DNA of 64,000 nt from Caecibacter massiliensis (GCA_900095875.1 LT608311.1:868001-932000), one strand, 5' to 3'. Shown: positions 8,936 through 17,647, numbered from the stretch's first letter. Notes: generated by a model from the sequence alone, not told the origin. Translations and numbers: made by a program.

Positions 8936-9488
8936 TCATTTAAAGCGTAAAATCTTATATTTCAGCCCATTAAACAAAATGACATCATCAACATGTGCCT
9001 GGATACAAGCCTTTGCAAATGTTGTAGGATGACCTGTGCCTGGTTTTTCCAAATAAAAAACTTTTTGAATGCTATCGCCATTATTGGAAATTTCTAAAAC
9101 GACCACTGATTTACACCCTGTCCAATTTTTTTTATTGATGTGAGAATTGATTATTGGCTGGCTTGTCTTTTTCTGTTTTTTCTTTTTTTTATTTTTATTT
9201 TTATCATTCTTGTTCCATACAGGCATAGTAGTAATGTTTTTCTGTATCAACATTTGTTGAGGAATCTTATATGTTTTTTCAGAAACGGGCTTTCCGTATT
9301 CATAGTAGCCACAATAACCTGGATTGCATCCGACTGAAAAATCAGGAGCAGCCACATTACAACAACACTTTTTATCCATATCATAAAATTTACATGTTTT
9401 TTTTTCTACGTCCCGGAGTATACATATTAGGGTCATATTCAATATGCCAATTTCCTTCCAACTTTCCTTTAGGGTGTCGATTGCTCAT
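8936..9488 (-). pseudogene. Cys-rich hypothetical protein, frameshifted in an A9 tract
   Basis: From ATG 9488 the frame reads MSNRHPKGKLEGNWHIEYD...YTPGRRKK, then meets a run of nine A (9397-9405) and stops at once. Dropping one A continues into TCKFYDMDKKCCCN and an open frame to 8936, about 183 residues in total. Features are a Cys-rich segment (CKFY, CCCN, CNPGYCGYY), a lysine-rich linker of about 17 residues, and a C-terminal part resembling a small alpha/beta domain. I do not recognise the family. The frame change falls exactly at the homopolymer, so slippage (phase-variable or corrected at transcription), a real mutation, or a sequencing error are all possible. There are no transmembrane segments and no signal peptide. 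Confidence 0.6.
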
Positions 9489-9935
9489 AAAATTTCACTT
9501 CGCTTCTTTGTTGATTTCCGCATTTCTTTCTAAATACATTCGTCAAAGCATAGGAAAATTCCTGCAATCCGGATAATCAGCATCCAGGTTAGAACGCTTT
9601 GCCCGTTCAAAAAGTAAAAAACGCTACACCATGTGAAATGTAAAACTAGGAATTTTTCATCCACAGTCCATCCGGAATACTATTATTTCAGCCGGTAATA
9701 ACGGGAACGTTTTCCCAGCCCTTTTCTCTTCAGTTTACCAGAAGCTATCAGCTTTCGCAAAGCCTCTTCTATCGAACTGACACTAAGCGATAGACAAAGT
9801 TCCCAGCTATCCTGTTAGGTAAAACGACCGATTTCGTTCTGTACAGTCTGTCTTGTGAAGCAACCAATGCTTCATAAGACAAATCCTTACCCCATGTTTC
9901 CCTTTTCATACCCCCACAGCCTTATGCGTACGCAA
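9489..9935 (-). pseudogene. Decayed gene fragments (winged-helix C-terminus and unknown remnant)
   Basis: This stretch holds no intact gene. On the minus strand 9686 to about 9830 encodes a run (ALRKLIASGKLKRKGLGKRS, then RYYRLK and stop) typical of the C-terminal winged helix of AlbA/Fic-type or ATP-binding DNA-binding proteins; an in-frame stop precedes it. A second coding-like piece at about 9490-9640 (FERAKRSNLDADYPDC) also contains a stop. Both look like remains of accessory genes. Confidence 0.45.
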
Positions 9936-9975
9936 ACAAAAAAATAACCACGCGGCTCGTAAACCGCGTGGTTAT
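9936..9975 (-). terminator. Rho-independent terminator after tRNA-Ala
   Basis: A strong stem ATAACCACGCGG paired with CCGCGTGGTTAT, followed on the minus strand by a T-rich run (complement of the A-rich 9936-9944). It starts about 12 bases past the tRNA 3' end. Confidence 0.85.
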
Positions 9976-9986
9976 CATATTCTTTA

Positions 9987-10062
<76 letters not shown>

Positions 10063-10143
10063 ATGTCGTGACTACAAGGGAGATTATAGCATTTACTGAT
10101 TTCCTTGTCAAGGCAAATTTTGAATCCGCCGGGAACTTCCCGT

Positions 10144-11718
10144 TCAGTCTTTCCAGTCTTCTGACAGGGTCGGAAGAGAAATAGGCTCATTCATTCCGCG
10201 TCCGTCTCTTTTTTCTGCCGTCAGTCCCAGATCGTGCCGTATCCGGTCCCGAAGATCGTTCCAATTGGCCCAGTACTGGCGCTTTTCTCCTTCCAGAGCC
10301 TTGGTAATATCGGCCAGGGCCGTCCTGTTTTTGTGACTTTTCCATTCACACCAGGCCTTCTGGGCATAGAGCTGGCTGCGAAAGGCCTGCTGCAGAGATC
10401 CGTGTCCCTCTGTATTCAGATACTGCAATGCTTTCCCCAGGCAGGAAGCCGCTTCTTCATATCGTCCGGCCTGTATGAGCAGCAGGGCATAGTCCGTATT
10501 TCCCCTGGCCAGATTCGTATCCTTAGCCAGCCAGGCTGCATAGCGTGCCAGCCCTTCTTGTACTTTTCCACCATAGATAGAAAGCCAGCTGGCGTAATAG
10601 GCTTGTTCCCGGGCCGGGATATACGTCCGGTCGGCTTGTTCCAGCCAGTGAGCCGCTTCCAGAGGACGCCCCTGATTATATTCCAGCAAGGCCAGATTCC
10701 AGCAGAGCCCCGCATCATGAGGCGACAGCAAAACGGCTTTTTTTAATTCATCCCGAGCTTTTCGTTCATTTCCCTGCAGGAGCCAATTATACGCCCGCAG
10801 CGCATGAAGATGGGCATTATCCGGTTTCAATCGCAACGCTTCCTCACAGGCGGCAGCCGCCCGTACATAGTCCTGCTGTTGATCCGCCCAGGCAGCTTCC
10901 ATGACTGGGCGATACAGCACCGGATCTTGTGCTGCCTGATTGGCCGCTCCATAGGTCAGGTCTTTCAATATACCATCCCGCCACACGGTGGCAACCTGCA
11001 CCATTTTCGGCCAGGCTTCAGGCAGATGCAGTTCTTTATGCATTTCCTGCCGTTGAATTCTTTCTGTCAGAAGGTGTTCCTGCCGTTCCCCTGCATCCGC
11101 CGGAAGGGGCGTAGTCATGACTTCTTTCAGCATATGTTCCAATACCTGGTTTCCCATTCCCCAGGTATTCATGGCATACCGGACATAGCCGTCGCGATCG
11201 ATAAAAATCAATTGCTCCATCCGGCCCAGTTTACTATATGAGGCCTGGTCGGTATAGAGTTTGGGTAAAGAAATATCCCAGTCCCGCAGTTCCTGAAAAC
11301 GGGACTGATTGGGCGTGGCCGGAAAAACGATGTAGAAATCGGCCCGCCCTTTGTATTTCTTCTGCATTTCCTGCACAAATTGCAATTTCTTATCCAGCTG
11401 GATGCTGTGAGGAATGGACTGTGCCATGTACAATAATGCAGCCCGATGATTCTGTCCGATATTCGACACCATCTTTTGTGTTCCCATATCATACAGCGCC
11501 ACAGACGGCATCCTGTCTCCCGGTCGGTCGCCACTTTCCATCGCTTTTCCAGACTGCCAGTGTACTGTCCCAGATGAACTCATACCGATACGTTGTCTGG
11601 CAGCTGGTGTCTCTGTCTGCGTTCCCGCCTCCGTGGCAGCACACAGGCTTCCCACATACAGCGCCAATGTCACCGTCAGTATCGTCATTCTGATTGACCA
11701 TTTCCCCACGTTTCTCAT
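10144..11718 (-). CDS. Secreted thioredoxin-fold/TPR protein
   Basis: A 524-residue protein with an N-terminal signal peptide (hydrophobic ILTVTLALYVGSLCAATE). Residues of about 70-190 look like a thioredoxin/TlpA-type fold (AALLYMAQSIPHSIQLDKKL, FIDRDGYVRYAM), but the usual CxxC redox pair is missing, so dithiol chemistry is unlikely. Residues of about 270-470 contain several TPR-like helical pairs (AAAACEEALRLKPDNAHLHA, ARDELKKAVLLSPHDAGLCW). It is probably a periplasmic or surface binding scaffold. The start is ambiguous: ATG 11718 has AGGGGAG almost touching it, while GTG 11709 (MGKWSIRM) has better spacing. It stands alone between two tRNA genes. Confidence 0.75.
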   Translation of the reverse strand: MRNVGKWSIRMTILTVTLALYVGSLCAATEAGTQTETPAARQRIGMSSSGTVHWQSGKAMESGDRPGDRMPSVALYDMGTQKMVSNIGQNHRAALLYMAQSIPHSIQLDKKLQFVQEMQKKYKGRADFYIVFPATPNQSRFQELRDWDISLPKLYTDQASYSKLGRMEQLIFIDRDGYVRYAMNTWGMGNQVLEHMLKEVMTTPLPADAGERQEHLLTERIQRQEMHKELHLPEAWPKMVQVATVWRDGILKDLTYGAANQAAQDPVLYRPVMEAAWADQQQDYVRAAAACEEALRLKPDNAHLHALRAYNWLLQGNERKARDELKKAVLLSPHDAGLCWNLALLEYNQGRPLEAAHWLEQADRTYIPAREQAYYASWLSIYGGKVQEGLARYAAWLAKDTNLARGNTDYALLLIQAGRYEEAASCLGKALQYLNTEGHGSLQQAFRSQLYAQKAWCEWKSHKNRTALADITKALEGEKRQYWANWNDLRDRIRHDLGLTAEKRDGRGMNEPISLPTLSEDWKD

Positions 11719-11827
11719 CTCCCCTGAATCATGCAGATACTATTTTATATGATATTCAGAGTATACCATAATCACTTAAACTATGGCTATATGTTATTCG
11801 TATCCCTTATTTTTTTCACAGTGAGAC

Positions 11828-11855
11828 TTGAAAAATCATGGTAAACGATTATAAT
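11828..11855 (+). promoter_or_regulatory. Promoter of tRNA-Val
   Basis: TTGAAA at 11828-11833, a 16-nt spacer, and TATAAT at 11850-11855, ending 15 nt before the tRNA. Confidence 0.75.
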
Positions 11856-11870
11856 ATAACTATGTTTCAC

Positions 11871-11947
11871 GGGATTATAGCTCAGCTGGTTAGAGCGCTA
11901 CGCTCACATCGTAGAGGTCGAGGGTTCGAGTCCCCCTAATCCCACCA
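11871..11947 (+). tRNA. tRNA-Val (CAC)
   Basis: A 77-nt cloverleaf with encoded CCA. The acceptor GGGATTA pairs with TAATCCC. The anticodon stem CTACG/CGTAG encloses CTCACAT, giving anticodon CAC (reads GUG). The T-arm is GGGTTCGAGTCCC. The promoter is directly upstream and a terminator follows. Confidence 0.93.
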
Positions 11948-11961
11948 TAAGAATAAATATG

Positions 11962-11994
11962 CAGCTTCTGTCAAAAGGCAGGAGCTGTTTTTTT
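11962..11994 (+). terminator. Rho-independent terminator after tRNA-Val
   Basis: The stem CAGCTTCTG pairs with CAGGAGCTG and is followed by seven T. Confidence 0.85.
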
Positions 11995-12072
11995 GTCGCT
12001 CTGCAGCCGGGCAAGATCATGCACAAAAGCTATGTAAATTATAGCCATATTATATTTTATTTTCATGAAAAA

Positions 12073-12086
12073 GTATTGTACAATAC
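12073..12086. promoter_or_regulatory. 14-bp perfect palindrome, possible operator
   Basis: GTATTGTACAATAC is fully self-complementary. It lies about 45 bp upstream of the small exported protein gene, in its likely promoter region. A related half, TTATTGTATTTATA, follows at 12102-12115. No cognate regulator is adjacent, so its role is a guess. Confidence 0.4.
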
Positions 12087-12130
12087 AATCACTCAAAGGG
12101 TTATTGTATTTATAAAGGAGCTAATTCATC

Positions 12131-12301
12131 ATGAAAAGCGTAAAAGTCTGTGTTATTGCCTGCATCATTGCCGTTGCCGCTGTCGCTGGTACTGCTTTTG
12201 CCAACTATGGCAATGCTACAAATGAAAATTTCAGCAGCCAGGTCGTATATAACTACACTGCCTATGGCAAAATGATTACAGAAGCTGCATTGAATAGATA
12301 A
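12131..12301 (+). CDS. Small exported protein, 56 residues
   Basis: The start is ATG 12131 with AAGGAG upstream (AAGGAGCTAATTCATC then ATG). The N-terminus is a clear Sec signal: positive MKSVK, hydrophobic core VCVIACIIAVAAVAG, and a likely cleavage after TAFA. The mature part is only about 30 residues (NYGNATNENFSSQVVYNYTA and on), Asn/Tyr-rich and without Cys. It is flanked by its own promoter region and a strong terminator, so it is a single-gene transcript. I do not recognise a family. Confidence 0.72.
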   Translation: MKSVKVCVIACIIAVAAVAGTAFANYGNATNENFSSQVVYNYTAYGKMITEAALNR

Positions 12302-12320
12302 GAAACACTTTTGTGAGTAA

Positions 12321-12359
12321 AGGGACGCCAATTCAGGATTACTGATGGCGTCCCTTTTT
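12321..12359 (+). terminator. Rho-independent terminator
   Basis: The stem AGGGACGCCA pairs with TGGCGTCCCT and is followed by five T; it ends the small exported protein transcript. Confidence 0.87.
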
Positions 12360-12443
12360 CGTGCTCATCTGTACAAGGAAGCATAAAACGTCTACAATAA
12401 GGATATCTGCCATATTTCTTCATGACAGGAAGGAGCGTTTATC

Positions 12444-13346
12444 ATGAGTTTAGCCGCAAATACCGCTGATACGGCCCAGACTGCAGCCTCTGCCGTAAAG
12501 GCAGATGTGCAGAACCAGGTCACCCAGAGTGTCTCCGCTTTGGATCAGTTAAAAGAATTTTTATTGAACCACGGTCCCGATGTCATCTATGCCATCATCA
12601 TCTTTATTATTGGCCGCTATATCGCCAAAGGATTCAAAAACGTAGCCATCCGTATGATGACCCATGCCAATTACGATCATACGGTCATTACCTTTGTCAG
12701 CCAGATGATTTATTATGCCATCATGGCTCTGGTCATCCTTTCGGCTCTCAATAAAGCGGGAATCCCGACCAATTCGTTTTTAGCTGCATTTGGTGCCTTC
12801 GGTCTCGCCGTTGGTCTGGCCTTGCAGAATAATCTGTCCAATTTTGCTTCTGGCCTGCTCATCCTGATTTTCAAGCCGTTCAAAGCCGGTGACTGGGTAT
12901 CGATTGGCGGCGTCGAAGGCAGTATCAAAGGAATCCAGATGCTAAATACGGCCATTATCACGAAAGACAACAAAACCGTATTCATTCCCAATTCTATCAT
13001 CACCTCCAATCAGGTCATCAATAGTTCCTATCAGGATGAACGGTATATTTCTTTCTTGTTCGACATCGGCTACGACAATGATCACCATAAAGCGATCGCT
13101 ATCCTGAAAGACATTTTCCAATCAGACAAGCGGATTCTGAACGCCGATACGATGGAAATCGGCATCAAGGAATTTGCTGACAATTCCGTGCGTATCGCCG
13201 CGTATCCTAAAGTAGCCAATGCCGATTATCTGCCCGTATTCTATGATACCATGTCCCGTGTCAAAGACGCCTTTGATGCCGGTGGCATCGATATTCCCTT
13301 CCCACAGCGCGTCGTCTATGTGCGGGAAGAAAAGAAAGAAAATTAG
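12444..13346 (+). CDS. Small-conductance mechanosensitive channel (MscS family)
   Basis: A 300-residue inner-membrane channel that opens under membrane tension to release solutes in osmotic downshock. Three hydrophobic segments occur: residues of about 45-65 (VIYAIIIFIIGRYIAKG), 85-110 and 115-140. The last is the Gly/Ala-rich pore helix (LAAFGAFGLAVGLALQNNLS), followed by the beta-domain signature (FKAGDWVSIGGVEGSIKGIQ). The size is typical of MscS. The start is ATG 12444 with GGAAGGAG upstream. The next gene (SGNH hydrolase) begins 20 bp later and may be co-transcribed. Confidence 0.93.
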   Translation: MSLAANTADTAQTAASAVKADVQNQVTQSVSALDQLKEFLLNHGPDVIYAIIIFIIGRYIAKGFKNVAIRMMTHANYDHTVITFVSQMIYYAIMALVILSALNKAGIPTNSFLAAFGAFGLAVGLALQNNLSNFASGLLILIFKPFKAGDWVSIGGVEGSIKGIQMLNTAIITKDNKTVFIPNSIITSNQVINSSYQDERYISFLFDIGYDNDHHKAIAILKDIFQSDKRILNADTMEIGIKEFADNSVRIAAYPKVANADYLPVFYDTMSRVKDAFDAGGIDIPFPQRVVYVREEKKEN

Positions 13347-13366
13347 TATATAAAAAGAGGTATATT

Positions 13367-14761
13367 ATGTCTGTATTCCGCACAGTATCTGTCTTTATCC
13401 TGATTGCCCTTTCCTGTACCCCGGCACTGGCCCGTACGCCGGCAACTCCCGTGAATGCATCCCATGCCACGCGGACCGCAGTCCATGCCAAAGCGGCTGC
13501 ATCCGAGCTTCCCATGGTTCAGGGCATTCCCCTTGACCAGGTCCGGGAATTGTATGATCAGGAGCCGCCCCATATTCTATCTCATTACACGGAAGAACAA
13601 CCGGCTTCCCTGCGGCCAGTCCTGCGTTGGGACAAAGTAAAAGGAGCCGTATCCTATGAAGTAGAAATCACGCCGCCTCAGATGCCTTCTCAGACGATAC
13701 GTCATATTTTCGTTCCCGGATATAATGCCGTTCTCCCGGCCAATACGCAAAAAGGGACGGCAACCTGGCGCGTCCGTGCCCTTGATTTCGACTACAATCC
13801 TATCACAGCCTATTCACCGGAAGAACCGATGTACGTAGACCCGCAGCAGCAGCCTGCGCTCTACCCTCATCCGCTCAGCAAATTTAACACGGGGAATGGT
13901 GCAACACTGCTTTATCCAGTATACAACTGGGTTCCCGTGACCGGGGCCGCATCCTATAAAGTAGAAATTCTCACATCCCCCGACGTAATGCCGGATCAGG
14001 ATGCACCGGACAATCTGGTTATGGGCCGCGGCACATCTCATTGGTTCGACTGGTATGACGACAGCCCCCGTATGTCCACCCAGACTTTGTACTGGCGCGT
14101 CCGTGCTTACACCAAAGACAACCAGCCTCTGGGTGTATTCTGCCCGCCCCAGCCAATGATGATTAATCCGGATAAACCGTATATTATAGGCACGCTGGGT
14201 GACAGCATTACCCACGGCGGCGGAGACCTGTCCTATTCACCATCAGACTGGGAATTCAGTTATCAGCATTACCTCGATTTTGATACCATTAACCTGGGAG
14301 AAAGCGGCGATACCAGTGAGATGACACGGGAACGCTTTGAAAAGGATGTCCTTCCCTTTCATCTGAAATACCTGATTATTATGACCGGCAGCAACAGTCT
14401 TCGCGGCTGGACCAGTGCCGACGATGTCATCAGCGACCTGGCTGCCATCAAAGAAAAATGCCTCGACCATGACATCCAGCCCATTTTCCTCACCCTGCCG
14501 CCCATCAATCCGGCCAATATCAAAAAAGCCTTTGACGAACCGACAGCGGAAGACTGGCGGGAACGTTTTCAGAAGGTCAATGCATGGATACGCCAGCAGA
14601 CCCATATTGATCTGTCTGCCAAAATCCCGGAAGACCAGGAATTACCGACTGCACTGGGTATCGATGGCATCCATCTGAACAGTACGGGCAAACAGCTCAT
14701 GGCCGAAGCCATCAATGAACAATGGGCTTCGGTGACAGGAGAAACTCAAGAAACTCGATAA
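13367..14761 (+). CDS. Secreted SGNH/GDSL hydrolase with two Fn3-like repeats
   Basis: 464 residues. A signal peptide (VSVFILIALSCTPALARTP) precedes two related ~110-residue beta-domains; each ends in a TWRVRA/YWRVRAY motif typical of Fn3-like folds. From about residue 275 comes an SGNH hydrolase: block I GTLGDSITHGGG (nucleophile Ser), NLGESGD, block III MTGSNSL (Asn), and block V DGIHLNSTGK (Asp/His). It is likely an extracytoplasmic esterase or deacetylase on cell-envelope or dietary polysaccharide (inference). It follows the MscS gene at 20 bp and is closed by a terminator. Confidence 0.85.
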   Translation: MSVFRTVSVFILIALSCTPALARTPATPVNASHATRTAVHAKAAASELPMVQGIPLDQVRELYDQEPPHILSHYTEEQPASLRPVLRWDKVKGAVSYEVEITPPQMPSQTIRHIFVPGYNAVLPANTQKGTATWRVRALDFDYNPITAYSPEEPMYVDPQQQPALYPHPLSKFNTGNGATLLYPVYNWVPVTGAASYKVEILTSPDVMPDQDAPDNLVMGRGTSHWFDWYDDSPRMSTQTLYWRVRAYTKDNQPLGVFCPPQPMMINPDKPYIIGTLGDSITHGGGDLSYSPSDWEFSYQHYLDFDTINLGESGDTSEMTRERFEKDVLPFHLKYLIIMTGSNSLRGWTSADDVISDLAAIKEKCLDHDIQPIFLTLPPINPANIKKAFDEPTAEDWRERFQKVNAWIRQQTHIDLSAKIPEDQELPTALGIDGIHLNSTGKQLMAEAINEQWASVTGETQETR

Positions 14762-14769
14762 AAACAACG

Positions 14770-14815
14770 AACCGGCTTTTTTCTATACATATCATGTACG
14801 GAAAAAAGCCGGTTT
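14770..14815. terminator. Bidirectional terminator between convergent genes
   Basis: The stem AACCGGCTTTTTTC pairs with GAAAAAAGCCGGTT. It serves the SGNH hydrolase on the plus strand and the AAA+ operon on the minus strand. Confidence 0.85.
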
Positions 14816-14844
14816 GTCATGCAATATCCACGGAATAATCAGAG

Positions 14845-15348
14845 TTATGCCTCATCCATGATGACGGCCACCGAACCATCTTCGCTTATGGCACGGCAGG
14901 CATTTTCATAGACTTCGACAAATGCATAATTACCGTGCAGGGCCAGTCCCCTGGCCTTTTCCATATATTCCGGCAGCGATTCGCCCCGCTTGTAATGTTC
15001 GATGATGTCCCCCGTTAAATCCAGCGTATGGACTTCATAGGGATCACCCAGGTAACACCGGGATACGATGCCAATCAGCGTGCCCCGGATGGCGATTTCC
15101 GGAAATTCCTCTTCTATGATTTTCATAAATTTATCGAGCAATTCCGGGCTGAGATGAGCACCTCCGGCATCGAGCCGGCGCAGTGCTTCACAGTATTCCC
15201 GTGAGCGTGGCCTGCGCAGCAGGAGAGCCAGTTTTCCCGTATCCATCTGCATTTTTCCCCGCTGGCGGCGCGGTGCCACCGAAAGCCGCGTATGGTTTTC
15301 GGTTTTCGTATCGGCCTGCGTCCGGGGACGCAAAATAAAACGTGCCAT
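14845..15348 (-). CDS. Hypothetical protein, last gene of the AAA+ operon
   Basis: 167 residues from ATG 15348 (MARFILRPRTQ), chosen because AAGGAG lies eight bases upstream; an in-frame ATG at 15357 would touch the ribosome binding site. The N-terminal ~40 residues are basic and disordered-looking. The rest is helical and acidic (KFMKIIEEEFPEIAIRGTLI, YEVHTLDLTGDIIEHYKRGE). No signal peptide, membrane segment or family is recognised. It is separated by 18 bp from the AAA+ ATPase gene and presumably works with it. Confidence 0.7.
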   Translation of the reverse strand: MARFILRPRTQADTKTENHTRLSVAPRRQRGKMQMDTGKLALLLRRPRSREYCEALRRLDAGGAHLSPELLDKFMKIIEEEFPEIAIRGTLIGIVSRCYLGDPYEVHTLDLTGDIIEHYKRGESLPEYMEKARGLALHGNYAFVEVYENACRAISEDGSVAVIMDEA

Positions 15349-15366
15349 TCCTATCATCTCCTTACG

Positions 15367-16980
15367 TTAGTGGCGTGTCAGGACGCGCCGTACATGGAGA
15401 CGGTCCGCCTGTGGCAGTGTTTCTTCTCCGATTGGACGGCCAGAAGCCGGAACGGCCCGTTCTCTGCCCCAATCGCGGATAGCTTCGATTTTCTCCGGAC
15501 TGGTTTTCGACAGGGGAACGACATTTTCAAAGGTCGAAATCACATCGTCATCGCTCAGTTTCCCGTTTTCATCAGCCAGGCGGTGATAGGCCAGTTCCCG
15601 GACAGTAGATTCCAGATCGGCACCGGTAAACCCATCGCTCAGTTCTATCAGTTTATCGGCAAACGCCGGAACGGCAGCCAGCCGGGCATGGAGATATCTG
15701 GCAAAATAGAGCGCCAGGATTTCCCTGCGCTCTTCCGCCGTCGGCAAATCGACAAAAAAGAGTTCATCAAACCGGCCGCGGCGCAGCAATTCACTGGGAA
15801 GCATGGAGACATCATTGGCCGTAGCTACGACAAAGACCTGTTTTTTACATTCCTGCAGCCAGAACAAAAACTGCCCCACCATGCGGGTCGATACGCCTCC
15901 ATCATTGGACGAGCCGGCGCCGGAAAGGCCTTTTTCGATTTCGTCGATCCAAAGGATACACGGCGACACATTTTCCGCCGTCGTGAGCGCATCTTTCAGC
16001 TGCTGTTCCGACTGACCCACATAGCTGCCCTGGACCGTAGCGAAATCGAGGCGGTACAAGGGTAACTGCCAATTTGCTGAAATAGACTTGGCCGACATAG
16101 ATTTGCCGCAGCCGGGTACCCCGACGAGGAGAATGCCCCGTGGCGGCTGCAGATGAAGCTGGCGCATCTGTTCCCGTTTTTCCGGCCGCAGCAGTTCTTT
16201 CTTTTCATCGAGCCAGTTGCGCAGGCCCTGAAGGCCTCCGACGTTTTTCATATCAGGATCGACATCGATTTTTTCCAGGCCGGAAATATTGGAAAAAAGG
16301 CGGTTTTTAGCCGAACGCACTTCGGCCATGTCTTCATTGCGTATCTGTCCATTGGCGACGAGAGCGGCCATGACATTTTCCGCTTCAATCTGGGTAACAC
16401 CAGCCAGTGTTGCCGCGGCATCGCGCATTTCTTCTTCGCCCCATTCGATGGGCATTTCCTGACGGTAGTCGTCGATGAACCGCCTGATGATGTCGTACAT
16501 TTCTTCTTCCCCGGGAAGGTCCAGACTGACGATGAGGCCATGGCGCTGCAGCGTGTTCCAGACGGGTTTATTGGTCAGGACGATCAGGCAGGTACCGTGT
16601 TCGACTGCCAGATTGACTACATCGAGGAGGCGTTGGGCATCGGACGTATCACTGCTGATATCCGAAACTTCTGTCAGTACCAGCGTCTGATTGTCCCGGT
16701 GCTGGGTCCGCATCATATCGGCCGCGAAATCAAGCGCTGACACAAAAGACACCGCACCTTCATCGACCGCATCACCGGTGCGGATATCGTAAATGCCACG
16801 GGAAAAGGTATGGACGAAGAAACTGCCCTCTTCTATCATCGTATCCTTTACCATCTCTTCGGCAATATCCCGCAACAGCCCCAGTATACGGCTGCGTTCG
16901 ATCGTATTCACGACAATCAGGGGAATACGGGCAATGAGGTACCGTTTCAATTGCTTTTTACATTCACTTTTATTGCTCAT
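15367..16980 (-). CDS. Ycf46-like AAA+ ATPase
   Basis: 537 residues. The N-terminal ~230 residues are a degenerate nucleotide-binding-like domain without Walker A. A classical AAA module follows: Walker A GVPGCGKS (287-294), Walker B CILWIDEIEK (341-350), sensor 1 ATAND, and the arginine-finger region LLRRGRFDE (399-407). The layout matches Ycf46-type AAA proteins, whose role is unclear; AAA modules of this kind remodel or disassemble protein complexes. It starts five bases after the preceding gene, with AAGGGAG upstream. Neighbours are three small uncharacterised proteins and a membrane protein, suggesting an ATP-driven membrane-linked assembly (inference). Confidence 0.85.
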   Translation of the reverse strand: MSNKSECKKQLKRYLIARIPLIVVNTIERSRILGLLRDIAEEMVKDTMIEEGSFFVHTFSRGIYDIRTGDAVDEGAVSFVSALDFAADMMRTQHRDNQTLVLTEVSDISSDTSDAQRLLDVVNLAVEHGTCLIVLTNKPVWNTLQRHGLIVSLDLPGEEEMYDIIRRFIDDYRQEMPIEWGEEEMRDAAATLAGVTQIEAENVMAALVANGQIRNEDMAEVRSAKNRLFSNISGLEKIDVDPDMKNVGGLQGLRNWLDEKKELLRPEKREQMRQLHLQPPRGILLVGVPGCGKSMSAKSISANWQLPLYRLDFATVQGSYVGQSEQQLKDALTTAENVSPCILWIDEIEKGLSGAGSSNDGGVSTRMVGQFLFWLQECKKQVFVVATANDVSMLPSELLRRGRFDELFFVDLPTAEERREILALYFARYLHARLAAVPAFADKLIELSDGFTGADLESTVRELAYHRLADENGKLSDDDVISTFENVVPLSKTSPEKIEAIRDWGRERAVPASGRPIGEETLPQADRLHVRRVLTRH

Positions 16981-16985
16981 TTCGT

Positions 16986-17423
16986 TTATCTGCTCCCTTT
17001 ATTCCGGCGCCGCAAAAGTACGTCCAGTTCACCACTCGGGTCCTGCCGGGCCGACTCTTCAAGGGCGTCGTCCATATCCTGGCGTGTTTTCTGCAATTCG
17101 TCCTGCAACATCTGCTTTTCTTTTTCGGGCAGACACCGCATCTGACTGGCCTGAAACAGCAAATCGAGATCCCGGTCCAGCTGCTTTAAAGCCTGTTCTA
17201 TAGGAATTCCATCGTCCTGGGCCTTACGGAAACGTTCTCCTATATAGTCAAACCGGGCGTTAAAGGCTGCCATGAGGCGGCTGGCAAACCGGCCGGCAAC
17301 AATATCACACCAATGGAGCCGTCCCTGCTGCATGGCCGGTATGGTTTCCTCATCATTCCGGCCGGCTGCAAATTCCTTCAGAACAGGGATCCATTCTGCA
17401 TAAATACCTGGTACCCTGCTCAT
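16986..17423 (-). CDS. Hypothetical helical protein of the AAA+ operon
   Basis: 145 residues from ATG 17423 (MSRVPGIYAEWIPVLKEF). This start is set by GGAGGT nine bases upstream and by an ATGA overlap with the stop of the preceding small gene; a longer open frame to 17489 would overlap that gene and is rejected. It is almost wholly alpha-helical and charged, with coiled-coil-like stretches (KQLDRDLDLLFQASQ, EKEKQMLQDELQKTRQD). No recognised family. It is probably a structural partner of the AAA+ ATPase encoded immediately downstream. Confidence 0.75.
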   Translation of the reverse strand: MSRVPGIYAEWIPVLKEFAAGRNDEETIPAMQQGRLHWCDIVAGRFASRLMAAFNARFDYIGERFRKAQDDGIPIEQALKQLDRDLDLLFQASQMRCLPEKEKQMLQDELQKTRQDMDDALEESARQDPSGELDVLLRRRNKGSR

Positions 17424-17635
17424 TCCCGATACCTCCGTACGACACCGCGGGGAGGGAGAAGATCCCAGTCCGGAAGTCCAGTGATACACTGGGAATGTAC
17501 CGTTTTATCCCCTGCCGGCCTGCTCTGCGCCGGTTCAGCTAATTCCGATGCCGGCTGTGGTGTCTCTTCCTGCGGGCGCCTGATCTGTATATGCCTGCGC
17601 CCAGACGGACGCTTTACATCTTGTCCTGTTTCCAT
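17420..17635 (-). CDS. Small Pro/Arg-rich protein, 71 residues
   Basis: ATG 17635 with AGGAGGT well placed upstream, 12 bp after the membrane-protein gene, and ATGA overlap with the next gene: strong signs of a real translated operon member despite its size. It is low-complexity and basic (RPSGRRHIQIRRPQ), with a conserved-looking C-terminal motif GLPDWDLLPPR. It probably acts as a short docking peptide or linker for a partner in the operon (inference). No homologue recognised. Confidence 0.65.
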   Translation of the reverse strand: METGQDVKRPSGRRHIQIRRPQEETPQPASELAEPAQSRPAGDKTVHSQCITGLPDWDLLPPRGVVRRYRE

Positions 17636-17647
17636 GGATAGTACCTC

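Noticed and set aside
17424-17489. Longer start for the 145-residue protein of the AAA+ operon
   Set aside because: It would overlap the 71-residue gene by 70 bp, while ATG 17423 has GGAGGT and an ATGA junction.
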